Positions 1 through 8,176 of a stretch of 58,209 nt of DNA are shown piece after piece. Position 1 is the stretch's first letter. The number at the start of each line of letters is the position of its first letter. The notes beneath the pieces are model-generated. The model did not search any database and was not told where the DNA came from. It worked only from the letters and a program-made list of their open reading frames with translations. This stretch comes from Winogradskyella sp. (lineage in GTDB: Bacteria; Bacteroidota; Bacteroidia; Flavobacteriales; Flavobacteriaceae), in the NCBI RefSeq assembly GCF_013213975.1, contig NZ_JABSST010000006.1, positions 1 through 58,209 of the forward strand. The letters run 5' to 3'. The position numbers and the translations under genes are program-made.

Positions 1-279
<279 letters not shown>

Positions 280-307
280 ACTAGTCATCTACTTTAATAA
301 ATAGAAT

Positions 308-336
308 AAACCCTTGCAGAATTGTAAGGGTTTTTT
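308..336 (+). terminator. Intrinsic terminator after ahcY
   Basis: The arms AAACCCTT (308-315) and AAGGGTTT (326-333) pair around a 10-base loop and are followed by a T-run. The T-run continues into TACTTTTA (336-343), a near match to the Bacteroidota -7 element, six bases before the next start codon. Confidence 0.8.
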
Positions 337-348
337 ACTTTTAAGATT

Positions 349-813
349 ATGAAGCAGCCAACTAAACTTTCGCAATACCTCAATAGATTTGAAGCGGTCA
401 TACCACAATTTGAAACAAAAAATCTTAAGGCATCAAAATCTTCTGTAGGCTGGCAAATAGATCATAGTCTTAAAGTTATTAATGGTATAATACATCAATT
501 AAAAGCGTCATCAAATAACATAAAACCTAAACGCACGCTTTTAGGGAATTTCTGTTTAATAACAAGATATATTCCAAGAGGAAAAGGCAAAGCTCCAAAA
601 GTGGTTTTACCACCAGATACTATTAAACTTAATAACCTCAAAGAACAATTGGAAGTGGCTCGCATCGCCATTGTAGACTACTCAGAGATTAATACAAAAG
701 CTACCTTTAAGCATCCTTATTTTGGAATTTTAAATAAGACCTCAACTTTTAAATTTTTAGAAGTTCACACCAAACACCATCTCAAAATAATTGAGGATAT
801 TTTAAAAGACTAA
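349..813 (+). CDS. DinB-like / DUF1569 family protein
   Basis: A 154-residue protein, probably cytosolic. The N-terminal motif SSVGWQIDHSLKV and the C-terminal block HPYFGILNKTSTFKFLEVHTKHHLKII resemble the DUF1569/DinB four-helix family, in which spaced histidines bind a metal. His residues in WQIDH and in HTKHH are the likely ligands. The family includes metal-dependent, thiol-related enzymes, but most members have no known substrate and nothing here points to one. The start ATG is only 15 bases after the end of the ahcY terminator stem. Confidence 0.65.
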   Translation: MKQPTKLSQYLNRFEAVIPQFETKNLKASKSSVGWQIDHSLKVINGIIHQLKASSNNIKPKRTLLGNFCLITRYIPRGKGKAPKVVLPPDTIKLNNLKEQLEVARIAIVDYSEINTKATFKHPYFGILNKTSTFKFLEVHTKHHLKIIEDILKD

Positions 814-831
814 AGACAACTCATCTTACTC

Positions 832-839
832 CATTTTTG
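832..839 (+). promoter_or_regulatory. Possible -7 promoter element before the aminotransferase
   Basis: CATTTTTG differs from the Bacteroidota consensus TAnnTTTG at one position and lies 36 bases upstream of the ATG at 876. The TTG at 837 sits inside this element, which argues against using it as the start codon. Confidence 0.4.
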
Positions 840-875
840 CAGTCAATTCTATTGAGAAGTAACTATCTTTATAAA

Positions 876-2018
876 ATGCAAACCCGTTCAAAATTACCTC
901 ATGTAGGCACTACAATTTTTACCGTAATGAGTGCCTTGGCTAATGAGCATAACGCTATTAATTTATCTCAAGGTTTTCCCAACTATCCTAGTTCACAGAA
1001 ATTAAACGACCTTGTTAACAATGCCATGAATAATGGTTTTAATCAATACGCACCAATGGCAGGTCTTTTAAATCTCAGAGTAGCCATTTCTAACAAATAT
1101 GACCTTCTCTATAAATCCACATATCATCCAGAAAAAGAAATTACCATAACAGCAGGTGCAACACAAGCCATTTATACCGCAATTTCGGCGTTTGTGCACC
1201 AAAATGATGAGGTTATTATCTTTAAACCAGCCTACGACTGTTATCAACCCGCAATAGAAATCAATGGAGGTAAGACCATTGCAATCCAGTTATCTGCACC
1301 TGAATATAAGGTTGTTTGGACTGAAGTAGCTTCAAAAATTAGCTCTAAGACTAAAATGATTATAATTAATTCGCCACATAACCCGAGTGGTACCATTTGG
1401 TCTAAATCCGATATGTTAGAATTACAGCGGCTTACTGCAAATACAAATATTATTATTTTAAGTGATGAAGTCTATGAGCACATTGTCTTTGACAATGAAA
1501 AACATCAGAGCGTTTGTCTATTTAATGATTTAAAACAACGTAGTTTTATAACTGCATCCTTTGGTAAAACTTTTCACAATACTGGCTGGAAAGTTGGTTA
1601 TTGCTGTGCTCCTGAAACATTAATGCAGGAGTTTAGAAAAGTACATCAGTTTAATGTATTTTCAGTGAATCATCCTGTTCAAAAGGGTATTTCGGACTTT
1701 ATGTTGGATGCAGATACGTATTTAGGCTTAAATCGGTTCTTTGAGAAAAAACGTGACCTTTTTTTAAATTTAATTAAAAAATCACGATTTAAATTCACCC
1801 CATCACAAGGTACCTATTTTCAGGTTTTGGATTACTCAGAAATAACCAGTGAAAATGATGTTGAATTTGCGAAACGACTAACCAAAGACTTTAAGATTGC
1901 TTCGATTCCTTTATCAGTTTTTAATGAGAATAACAAAGATGACAAAGCTCTGCGTTTCTGTTTTGCCAAAACTGATGAAACCTTGATTGATGCCGCGGAT
2001 ATTTTATGTAAAATTTAA
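876..2018 (+). CDS. ybdL: PLP-dependent aminotransferase, methionine/glutamine (YbdL/KAT) type
   Basis: A class I/II fold-type-I aminotransferase. I place the start at ATG 876 (MQTRSKLPHVGTTIF) because 13 codons upstream there is only a TTG that overlaps a promoter element; this gives 380 residues, usual for the family. Visible landmarks are NLSQGFPNYP near the N-terminus, NSPHNPSGT, SDEVYEH, and SFGKTFHNTGWKVGYC, whose Lys is the PLP anchor. The pattern is that of methionine aminotransferase YbdL and kynurenine/glutamine transaminase K, which convert methionine or glutamine plus a keto acid. The omega-amidase just downstream supports the glutamine transaminase-omega-amidase pairing known from methionine salvage. 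Exact substrate preference is inferred. Confidence 0.85.
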   Translation: MQTRSKLPHVGTTIFTVMSALANEHNAINLSQGFPNYPSSQKLNDLVNNAMNNGFNQYAPMAGLLNLRVAISNKYDLLYKSTYHPEKEITITAGATQAIYTAISAFVHQNDEVIIFKPAYDCYQPAIEINGGKTIAIQLSAPEYKVVWTEVASKISSKTKMIIINSPHNPSGTIWSKSDMLELQRLTANTNIIILSDEVYEHIVFDNEKHQSVCLFNDLKQRSFITASFGKTFHNTGWKVGYCCAPETLMQEFRKVHQFNVFSVNHPVQKGISDFMLDADTYLGLNRFFEKKRDLFLNLIKKSRFKFTPSQGTYFQVLDYSEITSENDVEFAKRLTKDFKIASIPLSVFNENNKDDKALRFCFAKTDETLIDAADILCKI

Positions 2019-2069
2019 GTTACTTTTTGTAATTTTCCATGTCTTACCATTGAATAAAAACTAAAATCA

Positions 2070-2240
2070 ATGAGATATTACATTATACTATTCCTCTTTA
2101 CTTTTTCATTTAGCTCTTTTGCCCAAACTATAGAAAAGAATGGAAAGACCTATGAAGTTAAGGATGAAAAAATCTTTTTTAATAGCGAAGACATTACAGA
2201 AAATTTGAATATTGAAGAAAAAGCAAAACCTAAACTTTAG
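2070..2240 (+). CDS. Tiny secreted protein, 56 residues, unknown
   Basis: A 56-codon ORF starting MRYYIILFLFTFSFSSFAQ, a clear signal peptide with predicted cleavage after SFA. The remaining ~37 residues are charged (KNGKTYEVKDEKIFF) with no cysteine or known motif. Its stop is three bases before the omega-amidase start and it begins about 50 bases after the aminotransferase, so all three are probably one transcript. It is below the length cut-off used by many gene callers. I cannot assign a function. Confidence 0.6.
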   Translation: MRYYIILFLFTFSFSSFAQTIEKNGKTYEVKDEKIFFNSEDITENLNIEEKAKPKL

Positions 2241-2243
2241 ACT

Positions 2244-3026
2244 ATGAGCAATACCCTAAAAGTTGCTTTAATACAAACAGAATTGGCTTGGGAAGAACCA
2301 GTGCTTAATCGGCAAAATCTAAACACAAAGATCAATTCTATTACAAATGGAGTTGATCTTATTATTTTACCAGAAATGTTAACCTCTGGCTTTACAATGA
2401 ACGCAGACGTTGTCGCAGAATCTATGGAAGGAGATACTATTTCATGGCTAAAGGATCTTTCTAATTCAAAAGATGCAGCAATCATTGGAAGCTTAGTTAT
2501 CTCAGAAAACAATCAATTCTATAATCGCCTGGTATGTGTTGAGCCAAATGGTAAAATAACCACTTATGATAAACGCCATACATTTACCTTAGCCGGCGAG
2601 CATAAGGTTTATACTTCTGGGACCGATAAAGTAACCTTTGAATATCGTGGTTGGAAAATATGCCCATTAATTTGCTATGATTTGCGCTTTCCTGTATGGG
2701 CTAGAAATAGTGAGGATTATGAGCTTCTTATTTACGTTGCTAATTGGCCAAAAACCAGAGTAAGCGCCTGGGATGCACTTTTAAAAGCACGCGCCATCGA
2801 AAATATGAGCTATTGTGTTGGTGTAAATCGGGTAGGTCTAGATGGTAATAACTATGAATACACTGGTCATTCAGCAGCATATGATGTTCTCGGGCATCGC
2901 TTAGATGACATCCCTTCTAATGAAGAAGCAATATGTATTGTTGAACTTGAAAAGTCTCATATTGACTTTTACCGAGATAAATTAGGTTTCCTAAAGGATC
3001 GTGATTCCTTTATTATAACAAAGTAA
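2244..3026 (+). CDS. yafV: Omega-amidase, YafV/NIT2-type carbon-nitrogen hydrolase
   Basis: A 260-residue nitrilase-superfamily amidase. The catalytic triad is visible: Glu44 in LILPEMLTSGF, Lys110 in TYDKRHTF, and Cys144 in LICYDLRFPVW. The later segment NWPKTRVSAWDALLKARAIEN and GVNRVGLDGN match YafV closely. The enzyme hydrolyses omega-amides such as 2-oxoglutaramate, the product made when a transaminase uses glutamine, and so pulls transamination forward. The aminotransferase upstream is the expected partner. The last 14 bases overlap the end of the convergent gene at 3013-4620. Confidence 0.9.
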   Translation: MSNTLKVALIQTELAWEEPVLNRQNLNTKINSITNGVDLIILPEMLTSGFTMNADVVAESMEGDTISWLKDLSNSKDAAIIGSLVISENNQFYNRLVCVEPNGKITTYDKRHTFTLAGEHKVYTSGTDKVTFEYRGWKICPLICYDLRFPVWARNSEDYELLIYVANWPKTRVSAWDALLKARAIENMSYCVGVNRVGLDGNNYEYTGHSAAYDVLGHRLDDIPSNEEAICIVELEKSHIDFYRDKLGFLKDRDSFIITK

Positions 3027-4620
3027 AATCAATTACAAAGTCAAAACTAGCCCTTACTTCTTCCAACGGTGGGGCATAACTGACGCGCTCTGGTTGAATT
3101 CCAAGTAAGAAATTACCTGTATCATATTTTCCATTACCATTGGTATCATAGATAACTCTTAAGCTGTATTGTCTTGGTGAAATATCAGTAAAATCTACAA
3201 CGGGAGATTCTGTTGTATAACGCTCATAAATAACCACACCATTTTGATTAACCAATTGAACAATCAATGGGAATTCAGCATTTCTGAGGTTTACTCTTAT
3301 GTTGCCATATTCCGATTTCATTTTTGTTCTAAAAGAAAAATCTAAAGTGTCTTTATTAACTCCATCATAGAAATCGATTATAGCTTCTGGGAGAATTTGC
3401 ATAAAATACTTCTGTCCTTCTTCCTTTTCAATTGGAAATGAATAACGGTTGTAAAGTGAATCGTATTCAACCTTAAAATCAATATCCACAGAATCTCTAT
3501 TAATTACTTTAATCTTTGATTTATCAATCTTAACTAAAGGAATATTGCCTTCTAAAGTAAAGTCAGTTTCAAAATTTAAGGTACCAGAGGTCACTGCTTT
3601 TAATTCCAGGGTGTCTTTATCAAGTTTTCTAAAGCGATGATTAAATGTATCAACAAATCTCTCGTTAGTTACCAAAAACTTAGTGGTATCTACTTCAAAA
3701 CTTGGTTTATACCAATAATACAGGGAATCCGTGGTTGGATCCTTCAAAATTCTGGTCTGATAACTTTCTGGCTTTTGACCTAGTACTTTAATACGAATAC
3801 CTTCATAACTCCCTTCATAAGGAAACAAAATCTTAGTTGCTCCTTCTTGTTTTGGTTTAAATGCTTTATAGTTAACCTCTTCTTTAAACAAGGTTAACTT
3901 ATAATCTGCTGCTGTCGGAACTGAAATATAGTCTTCAAGAAAGGCAATTTTATCATTCTTTTGATCGAACTTATAATTTCCATTCCTGTCTTTTAAAGCA
4001 ATTAATTTATAGTTTCCTTCCTTAATGTTATCTATACTAAATGTTGTAACACTATCTAAGGTATTAGTGACATATCTCGGTTTCTCTTTATAGACAATAG
4101 AATCTGTATAAGAAGAATCTACTTCATAAAGCATTACCGAAATAAAAGACTCAGGTTTTTCTAATAAGGCATCTTCAACATAACCAATAACTTTTAAAGA
4201 ATCGATAGAATCCCCTGTAGAAAACACATAGCGATAAAAAGGATACGGATTTCCCTCGTTATTATCTACAATACTTTCCCCAAAATTAAAAGCGTAAGTT
4301 GTATTATCTCTTAAGGTATCTTTTATTTTTATTGAAATGTATTTGCTCGCACCACTTGCTGGAACAATAATTGGATCTTGATCCATTGGTGGTGAAATGA
4401 TTAGTTGTTTTCTTATATCCTTAATGGTTACATATTCATCAAAATAAATTCTGATTTCGTCAGCTTTAAAATTGGTGGAAAAATTCTCAGGAACCTCTTT
4501 AATAATAACTGGCGGATCCTCATCTTTTGCACCACCATCTGGAGTACCTCTATTAGCACAACCTGTTAGAGTAACTGCAATTAACGTAAGCACTAAAAAA
4601 CGATAAAATAGTACGCGCAT
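3013..4620 (-). CDS. Ig-like-domain lipoprotein (Bacteroidota family)
   Basis: A 535-residue envelope lipoprotein. The N-terminus has a hydrophobic stretch ending in the lipobox LTGC (Cys near residue 21), then GGAKDEDPP, typical of outer-membrane lipoproteins of this phylum. An N-terminal Ig-like (Big_5-type) region follows: PENFSTNFKADEIRIYFDEYV. The middle and C-terminal parts are beta-rich and contain EF-hand-like stretches such as DRNGNYKFD and DTNGNGKYDTGN, possibly calcium binding. No catalytic motif is seen. It is convergent with the omega-amidase (14-base overlap) and shares its direction with comF upstream, 55 bases away. Confidence 0.75.
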   Translation of the reverse strand: MRVLFYRFLVLTLIAVTLTGCANRGTPDGGAKDEDPPVIIKEVPENFSTNFKADEIRIYFDEYVTIKDIRKQLIISPPMDQDPIIVPASGASKYISIKIKDTLRDNTTYAFNFGESIVDNNEGNPYPFYRYVFSTGDSIDSLKVIGYVEDALLEKPESFISVMLYEVDSSYTDSIVYKEKPRYVTNTLDSVTTFSIDNIKEGNYKLIALKDRNGNYKFDQKNDKIAFLEDYISVPTAADYKLTLFKEEVNYKAFKPKQEGATKILFPYEGSYEGIRIKVLGQKPESYQTRILKDPTTDSLYYWYKPSFEVDTTKFLVTNERFVDTFNHRFRKLDKDTLELKAVTSGTLNFETDFTLEGNIPLVKIDKSKIKVINRDSVDIDFKVEYDSLYNRYSFPIEKEEGQKYFMQILPEAIIDFYDGVNKDTLDFSFRTKMKSEYGNIRVNLRNAEFPLIVQLVNQNGVVIYERYTTESPVVDFTDISPRQYSLRVIYDTNGNGKYDTGNFLLGIQPERVSYAPPLEEVRASFDFVIDFTLL

Positions 4621-4675
4621 TATAGAGATTTAATTTAGCACAAAGAAACAATATTAAAAGCAAGAAACGAAAAAA

Positions 4676-5356
4676 TCAATCGGCAATCGCCATTGTCGCT
4701 AGACTTAACTTAATATTATCAATTTTTAACAATTCTATAGCACAAGCTTCGATGGTAGCCCCTGTAGTAATGATATCATCCACGAGTAAAATATGTTTAT
4801 CTTTTAATGATTCAACCTCAGAAATGGAAAAGATGGCTCCATCATTCTTCCATCGAGACATTCTACGTTCAAAAACTTTGGTTTTAGTAGACTTTACTTT
4901 AATTAGGATTTGATTGTTGTAATCTGCATGTAATGCCTTTGCAATTTCCATCCCAAACTTTTCAACTTGGTTATAGCCACGTTTGCGTAGCTTAGTTTTG
5001 TACAATGGTACAGGAATTACAACATCAATACCCTGATATTTCTCAATTTCACTCAACTCAGCACCAAGCCATGCACCTAAAAAACCACTTATTTGTTCAT
5101 GACCTCTGTACTTAAGATTGTGTAACATTTGTTGAACGATACTTTTCTTGGAAAAATGAAGTAATGCGGTTGCACTTTCTAACTTCACCCGACCATATAG
5201 CACTTTCTTAACTACTTCATAATCATTAAAATGAAAATTAGTTACTGGTAACTCATGCCTGCACTTTAAACATAAAATTGACTGATTATCGTTTAAAATA
5301 TCATTACAAGCTTCACACACTTTTGGAAAGAATATGTTCAACAAATTTTTTACCAC
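4676..5356 (-). CDS. comF: ComF-family phosphoribosyltransferase-like protein
   Basis: 226 residues. The N-terminus carries a zinc-ribbon pattern: Cys pairs CEAC and CLKC separated by about a dozen residues. The C-terminal half holds the PRPP-binding loop ILLVDDIITTGATIEA, and RKRGYNQVEKFG is the typical ComF motif. Members are linked to DNA uptake/transformation; the biochemical reaction is not settled. Its start lies 66 bases from the divergent gene at 5423. Confidence 0.85.
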   Translation of the reverse strand: MVKNLLNIFFPKVCEACNDILNDNQSILCLKCRHELPVTNFHFNDYEVVKKVLYGRVKLESATALLHFSKKSIVQQMLHNLKYRGHEQISGFLGAWLGAELSEIEKYQGIDVVIPVPLYKTKLRKRGYNQVEKFGMEIAKALHADYNNQILIKVKSTKTKVFERRMSRWKNDGAIFSISEVESLKDKHILLVDDIITTGATIEACAIELLKIDNIKLSLATMAIAD

Positions 5357-5374
5357 TTAATCGAATAAAATAAA

Positions 5375-5401
5375 TTGACCCTTCAATATACTGTAATTTC
5401 G
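5375..5401 (+). promoter_or_regulatory. Probable promoter (TTG ... TAATTTCG)
   Basis: TTG at 5375-5377 and TAATTTCG at 5394-5401 (one mismatch to TAnnTTTG), 16 bases apart, resemble the -33/-7 pair of Bacteroidota. The start codon follows 21 bases later at 5423. This makes the upstream in-frame TTG at 5375 unlikely as a translation start. Confidence 0.45.
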
Positions 5402-5422
5402 TACCATCTAAGAAAATTAATA

Positions 5423-6307
5423 ATGATAGTTAACCCTCAATTATTTAACTACAGATTAATTATAAGTTCTTTATTAGTCGTTTTAACCGTTTTAGGGATA
5501 TATAGTTTTACAAATTATAAATCCATTAAATCCTACGAAGAATTCCTAAAACAAGAAAAATCTTTGATAGAAAAAGAATTATCAGAGATGTTAGTTAGTT
5601 ATGACGAACTAAGCCAAGAATATGATCTTATGGGCTCTCGGCTCCAAGAAGCAAAATTTGAAACTAAGATTGCTTTAGATTCTTTAAGATTATTAAAAAG
5701 TGACTTATCAATTATTACTAAGTTTAAAGACCAACTTTTGGTATTAAAATCAAAAAGTAAGGTGCTTTTAGCTACTGTAGATTCTCTTAATTCTGCTAAT
5801 GAACGATTAGAGAAAGAGAAACGCTATGCACTTAATACAATAGAAGCAAAGTCATTAACCATTTCTCAATTAAAAGAAACAAATTACGCTTTAAATAAAA
5901 CAATTGATAAGGCCTCCATTTTAAAAGTAAGTCAAGTAAGTGCTGAAGCCTTTAGGATTAATAACCAAAAGAAAAAAGCAACAACACGAGCGCGACGTGC
6001 TAATGCCATTGATATTTGTATCGATTTAATAGAAAATCCGCTAACCGAACAAGGAGATAAAGAGTTTTATATTCAAATCGTTAGCCCAAATAATAACATT
6101 ATATCAGACAAAGGTGAGGTGTTCTTTGGAAACAGCTCATTGATATATAGCAAAAAGCAAACGGTTAATTTCGATAATAAAAATTTAAATATTTGCACTA
6201 CAGTGGCGACTTATAAAGAAGATAGACCTCTTAAGAAAGGTACTTATTTTATCAATGTTTTTCATGAAAACCGAAAATTAGGAAGTACAAGTATTCAATT
6301 GAAATAA
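5423..6307 (+). CDS. Single-pass membrane protein with long coiled coil, unknown function
   Basis: I start at ATG 5423 (MIVNPQLFNYRL), giving 294 residues. Residues ~9-28 form one hydrophobic helix (LIISSLLVVLTVLGIYSFT), so the protein is probably anchored in the inner membrane with the rest on one side. From ~35 to 165 the sequence is heptad-rich coiled coil (KELSEMLVSYDELSQEYD, NSANERLEKEKR). A basic hinge NQKKKATTRARRANA precedes a compact C-terminal domain of ~95 residues with mixed beta pattern (KEFYIQIVSPNNNII ... GTYFINVFHENRKLG). I do not recognise the family. A terminator separates it from glyS. Confidence 0.65.
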   Translation: MIVNPQLFNYRLIISSLLVVLTVLGIYSFTNYKSIKSYEEFLKQEKSLIEKELSEMLVSYDELSQEYDLMGSRLQEAKFETKIALDSLRLLKSDLSIITKFKDQLLVLKSKSKVLLATVDSLNSANERLEKEKRYALNTIEAKSLTISQLKETNYALNKTIDKASILKVSQVSAEAFRINNQKKKATTRARRANAIDICIDLIENPLTEQGDKEFYIQIVSPNNNIISDKGEVFFGNSSLIYSKKQTVNFDNKNLNICTTVATYKEDRPLKKGTYFINVFHENRKLGSTSIQLK

Positions 6308-6327
6308 GAAATCATATAATTTTATAG

Positions 6328-6356
6328 AAACCGCTCTTTTAATTTGAGCGGTTTTT
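6328..6356 (+). terminator. Intrinsic terminator before glyS
   Basis: Arms AAACCGCTC (6328-6336) and GAGCGGTTT (6346-6354) with a 9-base loop, then T-run. The T-run leads straight into TATTTTTG (6357-6364). Confidence 0.85.
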
Positions 6357-6364
6357 TATTTTTG
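6357..6364 (+). promoter_or_regulatory. -7 element of glyS, five bases from ATG
   Basis: TATTTTTG is a perfect match to TAnnTTTG. It ends four bases before the ATG at 6369, so transcription from it would begin at or next to the start codon and give a leaderless message. No good -33 TTTG is visible at the usual distance. Confidence 0.5.
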
Positions 6365-6368
6365 TGCC

Positions 6369-7913
6369 ATGGCAAATGACGATAAATTCAAAAAGGTAAT
6401 CTCTCATGCAAAAGAGTATGGTTACGTATTTCAAAGTAGCGAAATCTATGATGGATTAAGCGCTGTATATGATTATGCACAAAATGGTGCTGAGTTAAAG
6501 AAAAATATCCGTGACTACTGGTGGAAAGCCATGGTACAGATGCATGATAATATTGTGGGTATAGACGCTGCAATATTTATGCATCCAACCACCTGGAAAG
6601 CTTCAGGACACGTCGATGCATTTAATGACCCTTTAATTGATAATAAAGATTCTAAAAAACGCTACAGAGCAGATGTATTAGTAGAAGATTTTAGAGAGAA
6701 AATCCAGCAAAAAATAAATAAAGATATTGCTAAGGCACAAAAACGTTTTGGCGATGCTTTTGATGAAAATGAATTTAGGTCTACTAATGGTAATGTGTTA
6801 CGTCGCCAAAAACAGATTGACGACATTACTGTAGAACTTACAAGAGTTCAAGAAGAAAATGACCTTGTTGGTTTTAAACAACTTATTGAGGATTTAGGCA
6901 TTGTTTGCCCTGTTTCAGGAAGTAAAAATTGGACAGATGTTAAACAGTTTAACCTTATGTTCGGTACACAATTAGGCGCTTCAGCAGACAGTTCTACAAC
7001 AGTTTACTTAAGACCTGAAACTGCACAAGGGATTTTTGTGAATTTCTTGAATGTACAAAAAACAGGGAGAATGAAAATTCCTTTTGGAATTGCACAAACT
7101 GGAAAAGCCTTTAGAAATGAAATCGTTGCAAGGCAATTTATCTTCAGAATGCGTGAATTTGAACAGATGGAAATGCAATTCTTTATTAAACCAGGAACTC
7201 AGAAAGAATGGTTCGATTACTGGAAAGACACACGACTCAAATGGCATAAATCGTTGGGTATGGGAGATGAAAATTACCGTTTTCATGACCATGACAAACT
7301 TGCACACTATGCTGATGCTGCTACAGATATTGAATTTAATTTTCCATTTGGATTTAAGGAATTAGAAGGTATCCACTCGCGTACAGATTTTGATTTAAGG
7401 CAGCATGAAGAGTATTCAGGTAAAAAGCTACAGTATTTTGATCATGAGGATAACGAGAGCTATACTCCATATGTTTTAGAAACTTCTATTGGTCTTGATA
7501 GAATGTTTTTAGCGGTATTTTCTAATAGCTTACAAGACGAGACTTTAGAAGATGGCAGTGAGCGTACTGTACTTAAATTACCTGCTGTTTTGGCACCAAC
7601 TAAAGCTGCTATTTTACCTTTAGTTAGAAAGGACGAAGCATTAACTAAAATGGCCAAGGCAATCGTTGATGATTTAAAGTGGGAATTTAACGTTGCTTAT
7701 GACGAAAAAGATGCTGTTGGAAGACGTTATCGTCGACAAGATGCTGCAGGTACGCCATTCTGTATTACTGTAGATGGCGAAAGTATCGAAAATAATACTG
7801 TAACTATTCGTCATAGAGATACTATGGAACAGAAACGTGTTAACGTTTCAGAACTTCGTGATTTAATTAAAAAGGAAGTTGACGTTAAAGAGTGGTTAAT
7901 GCGAATGAAATAA
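6369..7913 (+). CDS. glyS: Glycyl-tRNA synthetase (single-chain dimeric type)
   Basis: 514 residues, class II aminoacyl-tRNA synthetase that charges tRNA-Gly in the cytosol. Diagnostic pieces: KVISHAKEYGYVFQSSEIYDGL at the start, RPETAQGIFVNF (motif 2 region), GKAFRNEI and QFIFRMREFEQMEMQFF, and the motif 3 segment ETSIGLDRM. The C-terminal anticodon-binding domain begins near APTKAAILPLV. This is the eukaryote/archaea/Gram-positive alpha2 form, not the alpha2beta2 GlyQ/GlyS form of proteobacteria. It sits alone between two terminators. Confidence 0.95.
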   Translation: MANDDKFKKVISHAKEYGYVFQSSEIYDGLSAVYDYAQNGAELKKNIRDYWWKAMVQMHDNIVGIDAAIFMHPTTWKASGHVDAFNDPLIDNKDSKKRYRADVLVEDFREKIQQKINKDIAKAQKRFGDAFDENEFRSTNGNVLRRQKQIDDITVELTRVQEENDLVGFKQLIEDLGIVCPVSGSKNWTDVKQFNLMFGTQLGASADSSTTVYLRPETAQGIFVNFLNVQKTGRMKIPFGIAQTGKAFRNEIVARQFIFRMREFEQMEMQFFIKPGTQKEWFDYWKDTRLKWHKSLGMGDENYRFHDHDKLAHYADAATDIEFNFPFGFKELEGIHSRTDFDLRQHEEYSGKKLQYFDHEDNESYTPYVLETSIGLDRMFLAVFSNSLQDETLEDGSERTVLKLPAVLAPTKAAILPLVRKDEALTKMAKAIVDDLKWEFNVAYDEKDAVGRRYRRQDAAGTPFCITVDGESIENNTVTIRHRDTMEQKRVNVSELRDLIKKEVDVKEWLMRMK

Positions 7914-7937
7914 TTAATCATTCATTATGAAAAAACA

Positions 7938-7967
7938 AAAACCCAAGTTAAGCACTTGGGTTTTTTT
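7938..7967 (+). terminator. Intrinsic terminator after glyS
   Basis: Arms AAAACCCAAGT (7938-7948) and ACTTGGGTTTT (7954-7964), 5-base loop, T-tail. It is nested inside a wider inverted repeat TCATTCATTA (7918-7927) / TAATGAATGA (7988-7997). The rest of the 263-base gap to 8177 is AT-rich and shows nothing else. Confidence 0.85.
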
Positions 7968-8176
7968 AATGTAAATATATTTTTAATTAATGAATGACAA
8001 ATATATATTATAAATTGAATTCCAGCTTAATTAAAAACGATAACCTATTGATATTCCTAATTTAAAGACAAAGTCATAATGCCTAAGATTAATTTTTTCA
8101 TAGTTTAAAATTTAAATTGAATTCTTGTTAACTAGATGTGTATATTGCCCAAAGGTTACGTAAGAAATTACCTTAT

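Noticed and set aside
837..875. TTG start for the aminotransferase
   Set aside because: It overlaps a -7-like element and adds 13 residues that do not resemble the family; ATG 876 begins the usual N-terminus.
7918..7997. Wider inverted repeat around the glyS terminator as an element end
   Set aside because: Only 10 bp, AT-rich, no target duplication or coding content between the arms beyond the terminator.
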